A DNA stretch of 5,561 bases from an uncultured Flavobacteriia bacterium (lineage in GTDB: Bacteria; Bacteroidota; Bacteroidia; Flavobacteriales; Flavobacteriaceae). Below are positions 1 to 5,561 of the stretch, piece after piece. The stretch covers positions 1 to 5,561 of the forward strand of contig CAMLRV010000160.1 of the NCBI GenBank assembly GCA_946482495.1, read 5' to 3'. The notes below the pieces were generated by a model that ran no database searches, was not told the DNA's origin, and saw nothing but the letters and a program-made list of their open reading frames with translations. Every line of letters starts with the position of its first letter. Position 1 is the first letter of the stretch. The position numbers and the translations under genes are program-made.

Positions 1-352
1 TTTCGTTTTGTATGGTTTCCCATTTTTTAAATTGCTCCTCTGTAAGAACTGGTTTTAGTTTGGTTTTTAATTCTTCATGTTGCTTTTTTAAAGTTTCTTT
101 CATTTCTTCACGCTTTTTTTCTCTTTCGGCCTTAGCTTCTTCTCTAATAGCTTTATTTTCTTTTTGTTGCGCTTCGAAAATTTCTTTCACTTTCTTTTTC
201 TGATTTTCATCTAAACCTAATTTCTCAGACATTTTATCTGCTCTCATTTCAACACGTTCTTCTGGAGTAGCATTTTTCATTTTTTCTCTTCTATCTTGAG
301 CTTGAACTCCGAATGTAATTAATAATGTAATTACCAATGCTAATTTTTTCAT
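1..352 (-). CDS. Secreted Spy/CpxP-like (LTxxQ) charged helical protein, 3' end cut by window
   Basis: This is the first 117 codons of a minus-strand gene that runs off the left edge; no stop is reached. The start at 350-352 is chosen because it gives a clean Sec signal peptide (MKKLALVITLLITFGVQAQ, cleavage near residue 19). The rest is extremely rich in Lys, Glu, Arg and Gln with few hydrophobics, so it is almost surely helical, possibly coiled coil (about 35-100). Two LTxxQ-like elements are visible: LGLDENQ (45-51) and LTEEQFKKW (103-111). Such spaced motifs mark the Spy/CpxP group of small periplasmic proteins, some of which are chaperones or stress sensors in Proteobacteria. Similar exported proteins are common in flavobacteria, mostly without assigned function. 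A terminator lies 62 bp upstream of the start, so the gene probably has its own promoter within 353-413, although no strong TAnnTTTG-type match is evident. Chaperone function is an inference from family resemblance. Confidence 0.8.
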   Translation of the reverse strand, partial: MKKLALVITLLITFGVQAQDRREKMKNATPEERVEMRADKMSEKLGLDENQKKKVKEIFEAQQKENKAIREEAKAEREKKREEMKETLKKQHEELKTKLKPVLTEEQFKKWETIQNE

Positions 353-413
353 AATCTAAAATTTAAAAGTTTAGTATTGGACAAGTTGTATTTGAAAAGG
401 TTTAATTTAGAAT

Positions 414-439
414 AAAAAAATCGGCGTTGAAGCCGATTT
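414..439 (-). terminator. Rho-independent terminator after the NTF2-like lipoprotein gene
   Basis: On the minus strand an 8-bp stem (AAATCGGC / GCCGATTT) encloses a 6-base loop (TTCAAC) and runs into an uninterrupted seven-T tract (complement of 414-420). It lies about 25 bp past the stop codon of the 464-943 gene and before the start of the next gene, which is where a minus-strand terminator should be. It separates the two leftmost genes into different transcripts. Confidence 0.85.
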
Positions 440-463
440 ATTAGTTTGTTTGATTCTCTCTTT

Positions 464-943
464 TTATTTAAGGCTATCTGGACTCATTATATCAACAGCA
501 TTTTTCCAAGATCCGTCTTTTTGTTTTTTCCAAATTGTAACTCCTTTGAAAGTCATAATCTTTTCCTTTCCAGCTGAATCTTTCATGATTATTTTTGATT
601 TTTCCAATAAATAACCCATGTCGCCACTTTCTGAAATTTCAGCGCTAATTGGTTCCCAACTAATACTAAAATTAGAGTCTTTCATTGAAGCTGTAACCAT
701 TTCTCGAATTGCTTTTTTTCCTTTTAATTCGGGTTCTCCAGCAGAATATAAAATGGCATCTTCTGTCCAGTAATTCATGATTTTTTCAATATCTCTTGAA
801 TTTGCAGCTGCAGACCAATCACGACTTGCTTGCATGAGTTTTTCACTTTCTTCTTTGGTGTCAACTTTCTTCTGTTGACAGCTATAAGTAATTAATAGTA
901 AAGCCAAAATAAATAGACTTTTAAAAAATGTTGTTGCTTTCAT
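464..943 (-). CDS. NTF2-like (DUF4440/SnoaL-type) lipoprotein
   Basis: The 159-residue protein starts with a lipoprotein signal: Lys, a hydrophobic run (about 5-19) and an ITYSC lipobox with Cys22 as the likely acylated residue. The -3 position is Thr, slightly off the usual lipobox, which Bacteroidota tolerate. The Cys is followed by a polar QQKKVDTKEE linker. Residues about 34-155 fit a single NTF2-like alpha+beta cone of the DUF4440/SnoaL group. Visible signs are the opening helix with W43, A45 and RDIEKIMNYW (50-59), then the family-type EDAILYSAG (61-69), the LKGKKAIREMV stretch (73-83), and the closing strands TFKGVTIWKK and DGSWKNAVDIMSPD. The fold serves as enzyme, binding protein or immunity protein in different families, so no reaction can be assigned. 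It should be anchored in the envelope, probably facing the periplasm. The gene is isolated, with a terminator on each side. An imperfect inverted repeat lies upstream at 988-1009. Confidence 0.87.
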   Translation of the reverse strand: MKATTFFKSLFILALLLITYSCQQKKVDTKEESEKLMQASRDWSAAANSRDIEKIMNYWTEDAILYSAGEPELKGKKAIREMVTASMKDSNFSISWEPISAEISESGDMGYLLEKSKIIMKDSAGKEKIMTFKGVTIWKKQKDGSWKNAVDIMSPDSLK

Positions 944-987
944 TGTTATCTAATTTTTATAGTTACAGATTTATAATAGTTGTCACT

Positions 988-1009
988 AACTTATAAGTGT
1001 TTACAAGTT
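988..1009. repeat. Imperfect inverted repeat upstream of the NTF2-like lipoprotein gene
   Basis: Plus strand: AACTTATAA, spacer GTGT, TTACAAGTT. The 9-base arms are complementary except for one pair. It sits 45-66 bp upstream of the 464-943 start and just past the terminator of the gene cluster, in the region that must hold this gene's promoter. An inner 10-base stretch (989-998, ACTTATAAGT) is a perfect palindrome by itself. It could be an operator for a dimeric regulator, but AT-rich DNA makes such repeats by chance fairly often. The regulatory role is inference only. Confidence 0.3.
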
Positions 1010-1039
1010 CTATTGCCTATAAATGTAAAGAAATCTCAC

Positions 1040-1075
1040 AAAAAAACCCTCAAATTAGTTTAAAATGAGGGTTTT
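1040..1075 (-). terminator. Rho-independent terminator closing the cyclase-peptidase-synthase cluster
   Basis: On the minus strand a perfect 10-bp stem (AAAACCCTCA / TGAGGGTTTT) with a 13-base AT-rich loop is followed by seven consecutive T (complement of 1040-1046). It begins about 23 bp after the stop codon of the 1099-2139 gene. In the plus direction the stem is followed by only four T, so it mainly serves minus-strand transcripts. Confidence 0.9.
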
Positions 1076-1098
1076 AGCTGTTGTAAGGTAAGATTATC

Positions 1099-2139
1099 TT
1101 ATTTTATAATCTCTATTTTTTGGGATTCTTCTATGTTTTCTAAATCTAAGAAACCTTGTTCTTGCATCCATTCGTCACTATAAATTTTACTCATATATCG
1201 TGAACCATGATCAGGAAAAACTACAATTACATTGCTGTTTTCGTCAAATGCTCCCAATTCTGCGTATTGTTTTACTGCTTGAAATGCCGCACCAGATGTA
1301 TAACCCACAAATAAACCTTCGGTTCTTGAAATTTCTCTTGCTACTAAGGCACTTTCTTTATCTGTTACTTTTACATATTGGTCGATAATATCAAAATCGG
1401 TTGCAGTTGGAATTAAGTTCTTGCCCAAACCTTCAATTTTATAGGAGTAAATTTCTTTTTCATCAAAAATTCTGGTTTCATGGTACTTTTTCAACGCCGA
1501 CCCAAAAGCATCAACACCCAAAACTTTAATTGCTGGATTTTTTTCTTTTAAATATCTTCCAATTCCAGAAATGGTTCCGCCCGTTCCACTACAAACCACC
1601 ACGTGAGTCACTAAACCATTGGTTTGTTCCCAAATTTCTTTCCCAGTTGTGTGATAATGAGCATCAATATTTAAATCGTTAAAATACTGATTGATATAAA
1701 TGGAATTCGGAGTTTCTTCGTGAACACGTTTGGCAACTTCATAATAACTTCTCGGATCATCAGCCGCTACACTTGCGGGGCAAACATATACTTTTGCACC
1801 CATACTTTTTAACATGTCAATTTTATCTGGTGACGATTTATCACTCACTGCTAAAATACATTTGTAGCCTTTGATGATACTAATCATAGCCAAACTAAAA
1901 CCTGTGTTTCCAGAAGTGGTTTCAACTATAGTTGCACCTGGTTTTAAAATTCCTTTTTCTTCAGCAGTATTGATAATATGTAAGGCAATTCGGTCTTTAG
2001 CAGAATGTCCTGGATTGAAAGCTTCAACTTTCGCATAAAAATTTCCTTTTAATCCTTCGGCAATCTTATTTAATTTGATAATTGGTGTGTTTCCAACTAA
2101 TTCTAAAACCGAATTGTAAGCGTTTATTTCGTTTTTCAT
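1099..2139 (-). CDS. PLP-dependent cysteine synthase / cystathionine beta-synthase-like enzyme
   Basis: A 346-residue fold-type II PLP enzyme, cytoplasmic (no signal peptide). Family enzymes join serine or O-acetylserine with a sulfur nucleophile to give cysteine or cystathionine. The entry motif VGNTPIIKL is at 15-23. The PLP lysine is K48 in [10 protein letters not shown] (41-50). The substrate/carboxylate loop TSGNTG is at 75-80. The PLP phosphate loop GTGGT (185-189) lies in the typical [26 protein letters not shown] (279-285) supplies the residue facing the PLP ring nitrogen (T281). [14 protein letters not shown] (235-248) and the C-terminal [11 protein letters not shown]...SDEWM (308-324) resemble cystathionine beta-synthase more than classical CysK. 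No regulatory CBS domain pair follows, and the chain ends about 20 residues after the catalytic core. Only one base separates its ATG from the stop of the upstream peptidase gene, so co-transcription and translational coupling are likely. Whether it makes cysteine or cystathionine cannot be decided here. Confidence 0.92.
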   Translation of the reverse strand: MKNEINAYNSVLELVGNTPIIKLNKIAEGLKGNFYAKVEAFNPGHSAKDRIALHIINTAEEKGILKPGATIVETTSGNTGFSLAMISIIKGYKCILAVSDKSSPDKIDMLKSMGAKVYVCPASVAADDPRSYYEVAKRVHEETPNSIYINQYFNDLNIDAHYHTTGKEIWEQTNGLVTHVVVCSGTGGTISGIGRYLKEKNPAIKVLGVDAFGSALKKYHETRIFDEKEIYSYKIEGLGKNLIPTATDFDIIDQYVKVTDKESALVAREISRTEGLFVGYTSGAAFQAVKQYAELGAFDENSNVIVVFPDHGSRYMSKIYSDEWMQEQGFLDLENIEESQKIEIIK

Positions 2140-2140
2140 T

Positions 2141-4273
2141 TTATTTTGTAATTTTTTCTAAATCGAATAAGAAGGCAAATTCTTTTGCTAATTCTTTCAA
2201 AGCTTCAAATCTTCCAGAAGCACCGCCGTGTCCAGCTTCCATATTCGTATCTAAAAATAATTGTTTGTCATTTGTTTTCATCACTCTCAATTTCGCTACC
2301 CATTTTGCTGGTTCAAAATATTGTACTTGTGAATCGTGTAAACCAGTTGAAACATACATATTTGGATAAGCTTGCGCTTTCACTTGATCATACGGAGAGT
2401 AAGATAACATATAGTCATAAAATTTTTTCTCGTTCGGATTTCCCCATTCGTCATATTCCCCAGTTGTTAGTGGAATAGAATCGTCTAACATGGTAGTAAT
2501 TACATCCACAAATGGAACTTGTGCAATCACACCATTGTATAATTCTGGTGCCATATTCACAACAGCTCCCATTAATAATCCGCCAGCCGAACCACCTTCA
2601 GCATATAAATGCTCTGGAGAAGTATATTTTTCAGCGATTAAGTATTTACTACAATCGATAAAATCGGTAAACGTATTTTTCTTTTTTAATAATTTACCGT
2701 TTTCATACCAGTCTCTACCTAAATCTTCACCACCACGAATATGAGCAATTACATAAATAAATCCTCTATCCAATAGACTTAAACGAGTACTTGAAAAATA
2801 AGGATCCATTGATGAGCCGTACGAACCATAAGCGTATTGTAAAACAGGGTTTTTTCCATCTTTTTTGATGCCTTTTCGATACACAATACTCATTGGAATT
2901 TTAGTACCATCCGTAGCTGTAGCCCAAATTCTTTCTTCTGTGTAATTATTTTTATCGAATTTTCCACCTAAAACTTCTTGTTCTTTTAAGATGGTTTTTT
3001 CTTTGGTTTTCATGTTGAAATCAATCACCGAAGACGGAGTGGCCATCGATTGATATCCATATCGTAAAATATCAGTATCGAAATCTACGTTTGAAGTAGT
3101 GTAGCACGTATATGTTTCAATGTTAAATGGTAAGTAATAATCACCAGAACCATCCCAAGGTTTAATTTGAATCTTGTTTAAACCATTCGAACGTTCTTCT
3201 ACGACTAAATAATTCTTGAAAATTTCAATTCCTTCTAATAACACGTCTTTTCTGTGCGGAATTAAATCGGTCCAATTTTCTTTAGATGTCGCATTTTCAG
3301 GCGTAATCATCAATTTGAAATTAGTTGCTTTGTCGGCATTCGTTAAGATGTAAAATTTATCTTTATAGAATGAAATAGAATATTCTAAACCACGAGTTCT
3401 TGGTTGGAATACTCTAAATTTTCCATCAGGATTAGTAGCTTCTAAAATTTGATATTCTGTGGTAAGTGTACTACCAGAACCTACAATGATATATTTTTTC
3501 GATTTCTCTTTGTATACAAACGTGTTATATGTATCGTCTTTTTCATGGAAAACTAGAAAGTCCTCTGAAGAATTGGTTCCAATTTTATGTTTGAAAACTT
3601 TGTCAGAACGAAGTGTTTGTGCATCTTTCCCAGTATAGAAAAGTGTTTTGTTGTCTTCTGACCAACAAGAACCTCCAGTTGTGTTTTCAATTTTATCAGC
3701 TAGGATTTCTCCTGTTTCTAAGTTTTTAATTTGAATTGTGTATTGTCTTCTTGAAACTAAATCCAATCCGAAAGCCACTAATTTATTATCGCCGCTCACG
3801 CTCATGCCACTCAAATTGAAATACGCATGACCTTTTGCCATTTCATTACAATCAAATAAAATTTCTTCTTTGGCATCTAAACTTCCTTTTTTTCTTGAAT
3901 AAATTGGGTAATCTTTACCAGTTTCAAAACGAGTAATATACCAATATCCGTTGTATAAATAAGGAACTGAACTATCATCTTCTTTAATTCTAGCCTTCAT
4001 TTCTAAAAACAAATCGTCTTGAAATTGTTTGGTATGAGCTGTAGATTGTTTGTAAAAATCGTTTTCTTTATTCAGATAATCAATTACTTCTGGATTTTCT
4101 CTTTCATTTAACCAATAGTAATTATCAGTTCTTACATCTCCATGTTTTTCCAATTTTTTTGGAACAATTTTCGCAATTGGTGGTTGAATAGAATTCATTT
4201 TCTTCTTTTTATTTTGTGAGTGTATTTGTATGCTAAACATCATTAAAACTGATGCAATGATAATTTTTTTCAT
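2141..4273 (-). CDS. ptrB: Exported oligopeptidase B-type S9A serine peptidase
   Basis: A 710-residue prolyl oligopeptidase-family enzyme that should cut short peptides after Lys or Arg. Residues 1-20 ([20 protein letters not shown]) look like a Sec signal peptide, so the mature enzyme should be periplasmic; start M26 would remove it but has less support. A beta-propeller that gates substrate size spans roughly 90-435, and the alpha/beta-hydrolase domain about 450-700. The triad is S562 in GGSAGG (560-565), D647 in [10 protein letters not shown], and H682 in [11 protein letters not shown]482 in the YAYGSYG stretch is the probable oxyanion-hole tyrosine. [20 protein letters not shown] and TFTDF are family hallmarks. 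Oligopeptidase B rather than prolyl oligopeptidase is indicated by [26 protein letters not shown] (600-613) and [13 protein letters not shown]. From memory, the two S1 glutamates of the enterobacterial enzyme align with E606 and D608, a conservative change in the second. The gene lies 33 bp after the cyclotransferase gene and 1 bp before the synthase gene. Confidence 0.95.
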   Translation of the reverse strand: MKKIIIASVLMMFSIQIHSQNKKKKMNSIQPPIAKIVPKKLEKHGDVRTDNYYWLNERENPEVIDYLNKENDFYKQSTAHTKQFQDDLFLEMKARIKEDDSSVPYLYNGYWYITRFETGKDYPIYSRKKGSLDAKEEILFDCNEMAKGHAYFNLSGMSVSGDNKLVAFGLDLVSRRQYTIQIKNLETGEILADKIENTTGGSCWSEDNKTLFYTGKDAQTLRSDKVFKHKIGTNSSEDFLVFHEKDDTYNTFVYKEKSKKYIIVGSGSTLTTEYQILEATNPDGKFRVFQPRTRGLEYSISFYKDKFYILTNADKATNFKLMITPENATSKENWTDLIPHRKDVLLEGIEIFKNYLVVEERSNGLNKIQIKPWDGSGDYYLPFNIETYTCYTTSNVDFDTDILRYGYQSMATPSSVIDFNMKTKEKTILKEQEVLGGKFDKNNYTEERIWATATDGTKIPMSIVYRKGIKKDGKNPVLQYAYGSYGSSMDPYFSSTRLSLLDRGFIYVIAHIRGGEDLGRDWYENGKLLKKKNTFTDFIDCSKYLIAEKYTSPEHLYAEGGSAGGLLMGAVVNMAPELYNGVIAQVPFVDVITTMLDDSIPLTTGEYDEWGNPNEKKFYDYMLSYSPYDQVKAQAYPNMYVSTGLHDSQVQYFEPAKWVAKLRVMKTNDKQLFLDTNMEAGHGGASGRFEALKELAKEFAFLFDLEKITK

Positions 4274-4306
4274 AGTAGTAGTTTTTTGCTAGTTTTTTCG
4301 GAAAAA

Positions 4307-5353
4307 TTATTTCAATTTAATTTCAAACATTTTATCCCAATTTTTCCCAGTGATAAATACAGTTTTTGTTGCAGGATTGTATGCAATTCCGTTTAAAACA
4401 TCTAAATCTGGGTGTTGTTTTACTTTTGTTTTTAAATCGTTAAAATTGATTACTGATTCTACAGCACCATTTTCTGGATTGATGATTACCACAGCGTCTT
4501 TTTGGTAGATATTTGCCCAGATTTTCCCGTCAATCCATTCTAATTCGTTTAGTTCAGGAATAGCATTAGTATCTGAATACACATTTATCGAACGAACCAT
4601 TTTTTGAGTATTAGGGTCTAAAAAATAAATTTTACTTGTACCATCACTCATAATTAAATGTTTGTCGTTATGCGTTAATCCCCAACCTTCAATTTCTGCG
4701 AAATAATCGAAAGTTTTTTCCTGTACAAAAGTATCGGCATTATAAATGAAACCAATTTTGTTTTTCCACGTTAATTGGTAAATTTTCCCATTGAAAACAG
4801 TAATTCCTTCTCCAAAATAATCTGGAGATAAAGGTACTGATTTTGAAACGGTTCCTGTTTTGTAATCGGTTTTTCTTAAGGTCGATTCTCCATTCTGACC
4901 CGTTCCTTCTAATAACGTTCCTTTGTAAAATTCTAAACCTTGAGTATAGGCGTTTATATCGTGATTATAGGTGTTTAAAATGGTGTAATCTTTCGTTTCG
5001 TACAATTTTGGAGTAACATTTGAAACTATTTCGAAAGAGGTGAAACATTCTGAATTCTTACCATCATGAAAAACGACTGCTTTAATATCTTGAACACCAA
5101 ATTGCAATTGGTTCAATTTGAAATTTAAAGTTTTGTTATTGGCAGATGTTCCTAATTTTACATCATTTGAATAATAAACTACCGAATCAATGGTTGCGTT
5201 TTCGGTGTTTTCTATACTTAAATTTACATTTTCATTTGGTTTGTATACTTGTTTTAAGTCTTTTGAAGCGATTGAAAATAAATTTTCTGTGTTCCCGCAA
5301 CTGTATAGCATAACGCTTAATGAAGTGATTATAAGTAAGTTAATTATTTTCAT
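4307..5353 (-). CDS. Lipoprotein glutaminyl-peptide cyclotransferase (plant/bacterial-type glutaminyl cyclase) with extra N-terminal domain
   Basis: This 348-residue enzyme should convert N-terminal glutamine of peptides or proteins to pyroglutamate, releasing ammonia. Residues 1-18 plus C19 (LYSC lipobox) form a lipoprotein signal, so it is probably anchored in the envelope. Residues about 25-112 are strand-rich and Asn/Ser/Thr/Lys-rich, and look like an Ig-like beta-sandwich not needed in plant enzymes. The five-bladed-propeller cyclotransferase domain covers about 117-348. Its signatures are TQGLEF (137-142), FGEGI (180-184), QLTWK (193-197), IEGWGLT (221-227), IMSDGTS (234-240), LNELEW (268-273), LNGIAY (320-325) and TGKNW (335-339). 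From remembered papaya enzyme residues, the active-site set maps to Q138, F180, E182, W196, W224, N269 and K337 with near-identical spacing. Two aromatic positions appear as Y136 (Phe in papaya) and Y283 (Trp in papaya). It is the first gene of the three-gene cluster, so the promoter should lie to its right, in 5354-5561. Confidence 0.95.
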   Translation of the reverse strand: MKIINLLIITSLSVMLYSCGNTENLFSIASKDLKQVYKPNENVNLSIENTENATIDSVVYYSNDVKLGTSANNKTLNFKLNQLQFGVQDIKAVVFHDGKNSECFTSFEIVSNVTPKLYETKDYTILNTYNHDINAYTQGLEFYKGTLLEGTGQNGESTLRKTDYKTGTVSKSVPLSPDYFGEGITVFNGKIYQLTWKNKIGFIYNADTFVQEKTFDYFAEIEGWGLTHNDKHLIMSDGTSKIYFLDPNTQKMVRSINVYSDTNAIPELNELEWIDGKIWANIYQKDAVVIINPENGAVESVINFNDLKTKVKQHPDLDVLNGIAYNPATKTVFITGKNWDKMFEIKLK

Positions 5354-5368
5354 TTCTGTGATATTTTA

Positions 5369-5384
5369 TATTACAATATTACAA
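5369..5384. repeat. Tandem 8-bp direct repeat in the cyclotransferase leader
   Basis: TATTACAA occurs twice head to tail on the plus strand (TTGTAATA twice on the minus strand), 16-31 bp upstream of the 5353 start codon. The minus-strand reading includes TAATATTG, one base from the Bacteroidota -7 consensus TAnnTTTG. I see no matching upstream TTG/TTTG element at the expected distance, so a promoter is not called. It may be chance in AT-rich leader DNA. Confidence 0.3.
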
Positions 5385-5447
5385 TTTATTTTAAACTAAT
5401 TTTTGACCGCTTAACCCTGAGATTAATGATTCGCTTAAATACTTAGT

Positions 5448-5477
5448 CTAAAGTTGAAGATCTTTCTTTAACTTAAG
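5448..5477. repeat. Imperfect hairpin in the right-edge intergenic region
   Basis: AAGTTGAAGA (5451-5460) pairs with TCTTTAACTT (5465-5474) around a 4-base loop. Nine pairs are Watson-Crick and one is G-T (plus strand only; C-A on the minus strand). Two more pairs outside an A-A mismatch extend it to 5448-5477. No T tract follows in either direction, so it is not a standard terminator. It directly abuts the perfect hairpin at 5478-5496. Confidence 0.35.
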
Positions 5478-5561
5478 GGAAAATACCGTATTTTCCGATA
5501 AATCTTTAACCATTTTATCAAGAACTCTAATTCAAAACCATTCATTTGCTCCAACAATGTT
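5468..5561 (-). CDS. Possible C-terminal fragment of an unrecognised protein (very tentative)
   Basis: One minus-strand frame stays open from the right edge to a TAA at 5468-5470, giving about 30 residues that include EQMNGFELEF and end in YRKIRYFPLS. The other two minus frames contain stops in the same stretch. The tail is basic and aromatic-rich and I do not recognise it. An open run this short is common by chance even in AT-rich DNA, and two hairpins overlap it. If real, it would be the end of a gene upstream of the cyclotransferase, 114 bp away. Confidence 0.15.
   Translation of the reverse strand, partial: TLLEQMNGFELEFLIKWLKIYRKIRYFPLS
5478..5496. repeat. Perfect 8-bp hairpin with 3-base loop
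   Basis: GGAAAATA (5478-5485), loop CCG, TATTTTCC (5489-5496): a fully complementary stem adjoining the hairpin at 5448-5477. The minus-strand reading is followed by CTTAAG rather than a T run, so an intrinsic terminator is not supported. It could shape the end of an upstream transcript, bind a regulator, or be a relic of a small repeat element. Confidence 0.4.

Noticed and set aside
12..203. Plus-strand open frame of 63 codons rich in Phe and Ser
   Set aside because: It is the antisense of a Lys/Glu-rich coding sequence whose codons read as Phe/Ser-rich on the other strand.
353..413. Bacteroidota-type promoter (TTG, then TAnnTTTG) for the left-edge gene
   Set aside because: TAAATTTT is near the -7 consensus, but its 16-base spacing from TTG is short and it lies almost at the start codon. 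A promoter should exist in this gap but cannot be placed.
1200..1388. Plus-strand open frame of 62 codons inside the synthase gene
   Set aside because: It is antisense to conserved catalytic-domain sequence, with no sign of independent coding.
2082..2744. Several plus-strand open frames (2082-2369, 2185-2478, 2490-2744)
   Set aside because: They lie opposite strongly supported minus-strand enzyme genes, overlap each other and show no recognisable domain. They are antisense shadows.
4274..4306. Possible terminator between the cyclotransferase and peptidase genes
   Set aside because: Only a 5-base A/T pairing around CCG is present, with no GC stem and no T tract. Read-through is more likely.
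5190..5399. Plus-strand open frame with a hydrophobic C-terminus
   Set aside because: It is antisense to the signal peptide and N-terminal domain of the cyclotransferase gene. The apparent membrane segment comes from AT-rich leader DNA.
5557..5561. Plus-strand ATG at the right edge that could start a divergent gene
   Set aside because: Only five bases are visible, with no supporting signal upstream.

Overview
The window looks like chromosomal DNA from a flavobacterium or close relative (Bacteroidota, Flavobacteriaceae; Flavobacterium itself is my best guess). The DNA is strongly AT-rich. Four of the five protein starts carry short Lys-led signal sequences, two of them lipoprotein type. No gene has a clear GGAGG-type ribosome site, as is usual in this phylum. 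The protein families match a flavobacterial set: an exported oligopeptidase B, a lipoprotein glutaminyl cyclase, a CBS-like cysteine synthase, an NTF2-like lipoprotein and an LTxxQ/Spy-like small protein.

All convincing genes lie on the minus strand, so transcription runs from right to left. The right edge (5354-5561) is non-coding or holds only the tail of an unrecognised gene, and it contains two hairpins and a small tandem repeat. Next comes a compact three-gene cluster: a lipoprotein glutaminyl-peptide cyclotransferase (4307-5353), then after 33 bp an oligopeptidase B-type S9 serine peptidase (2141-4273), then after 1 bp a PLP-dependent cysteine/cystathionine synthase-like enzyme (1099-2139). 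A strong intrinsic terminator (1040-1075) closes the cluster. A monocistronic NTF2-like (DUF4440/SnoaL-type) lipoprotein follows (464-943), with its own terminator (414-439). The left edge holds the first 117 codons of a secreted, highly charged helical protein of the Spy/CpxP (LTxxQ) type, cut by the window boundary.

The two peptide-active enzymes of the cluster are both predicted to be exported. One caps N-terminal Gln as pyroglutamate and the other cuts small peptides after Lys or Arg. Together they could modify and degrade peptides in the periplasm. The third enzyme should be cytoplasmic and belongs to sulfur amino-acid metabolism; its tie to the other two is positional only. The remaining two genes look like separately transcribed envelope-associated proteins.

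I see no mobile element, CRISPR array, RNA gene, phage or toxin/defence system. I found no convincing novel system. The points most worth a second look are the export and operon arrangement of the peptidase and cyclase, the extra N-terminal domain on the cyclase, and small inverted or tandem repeats in the intergenic regions.
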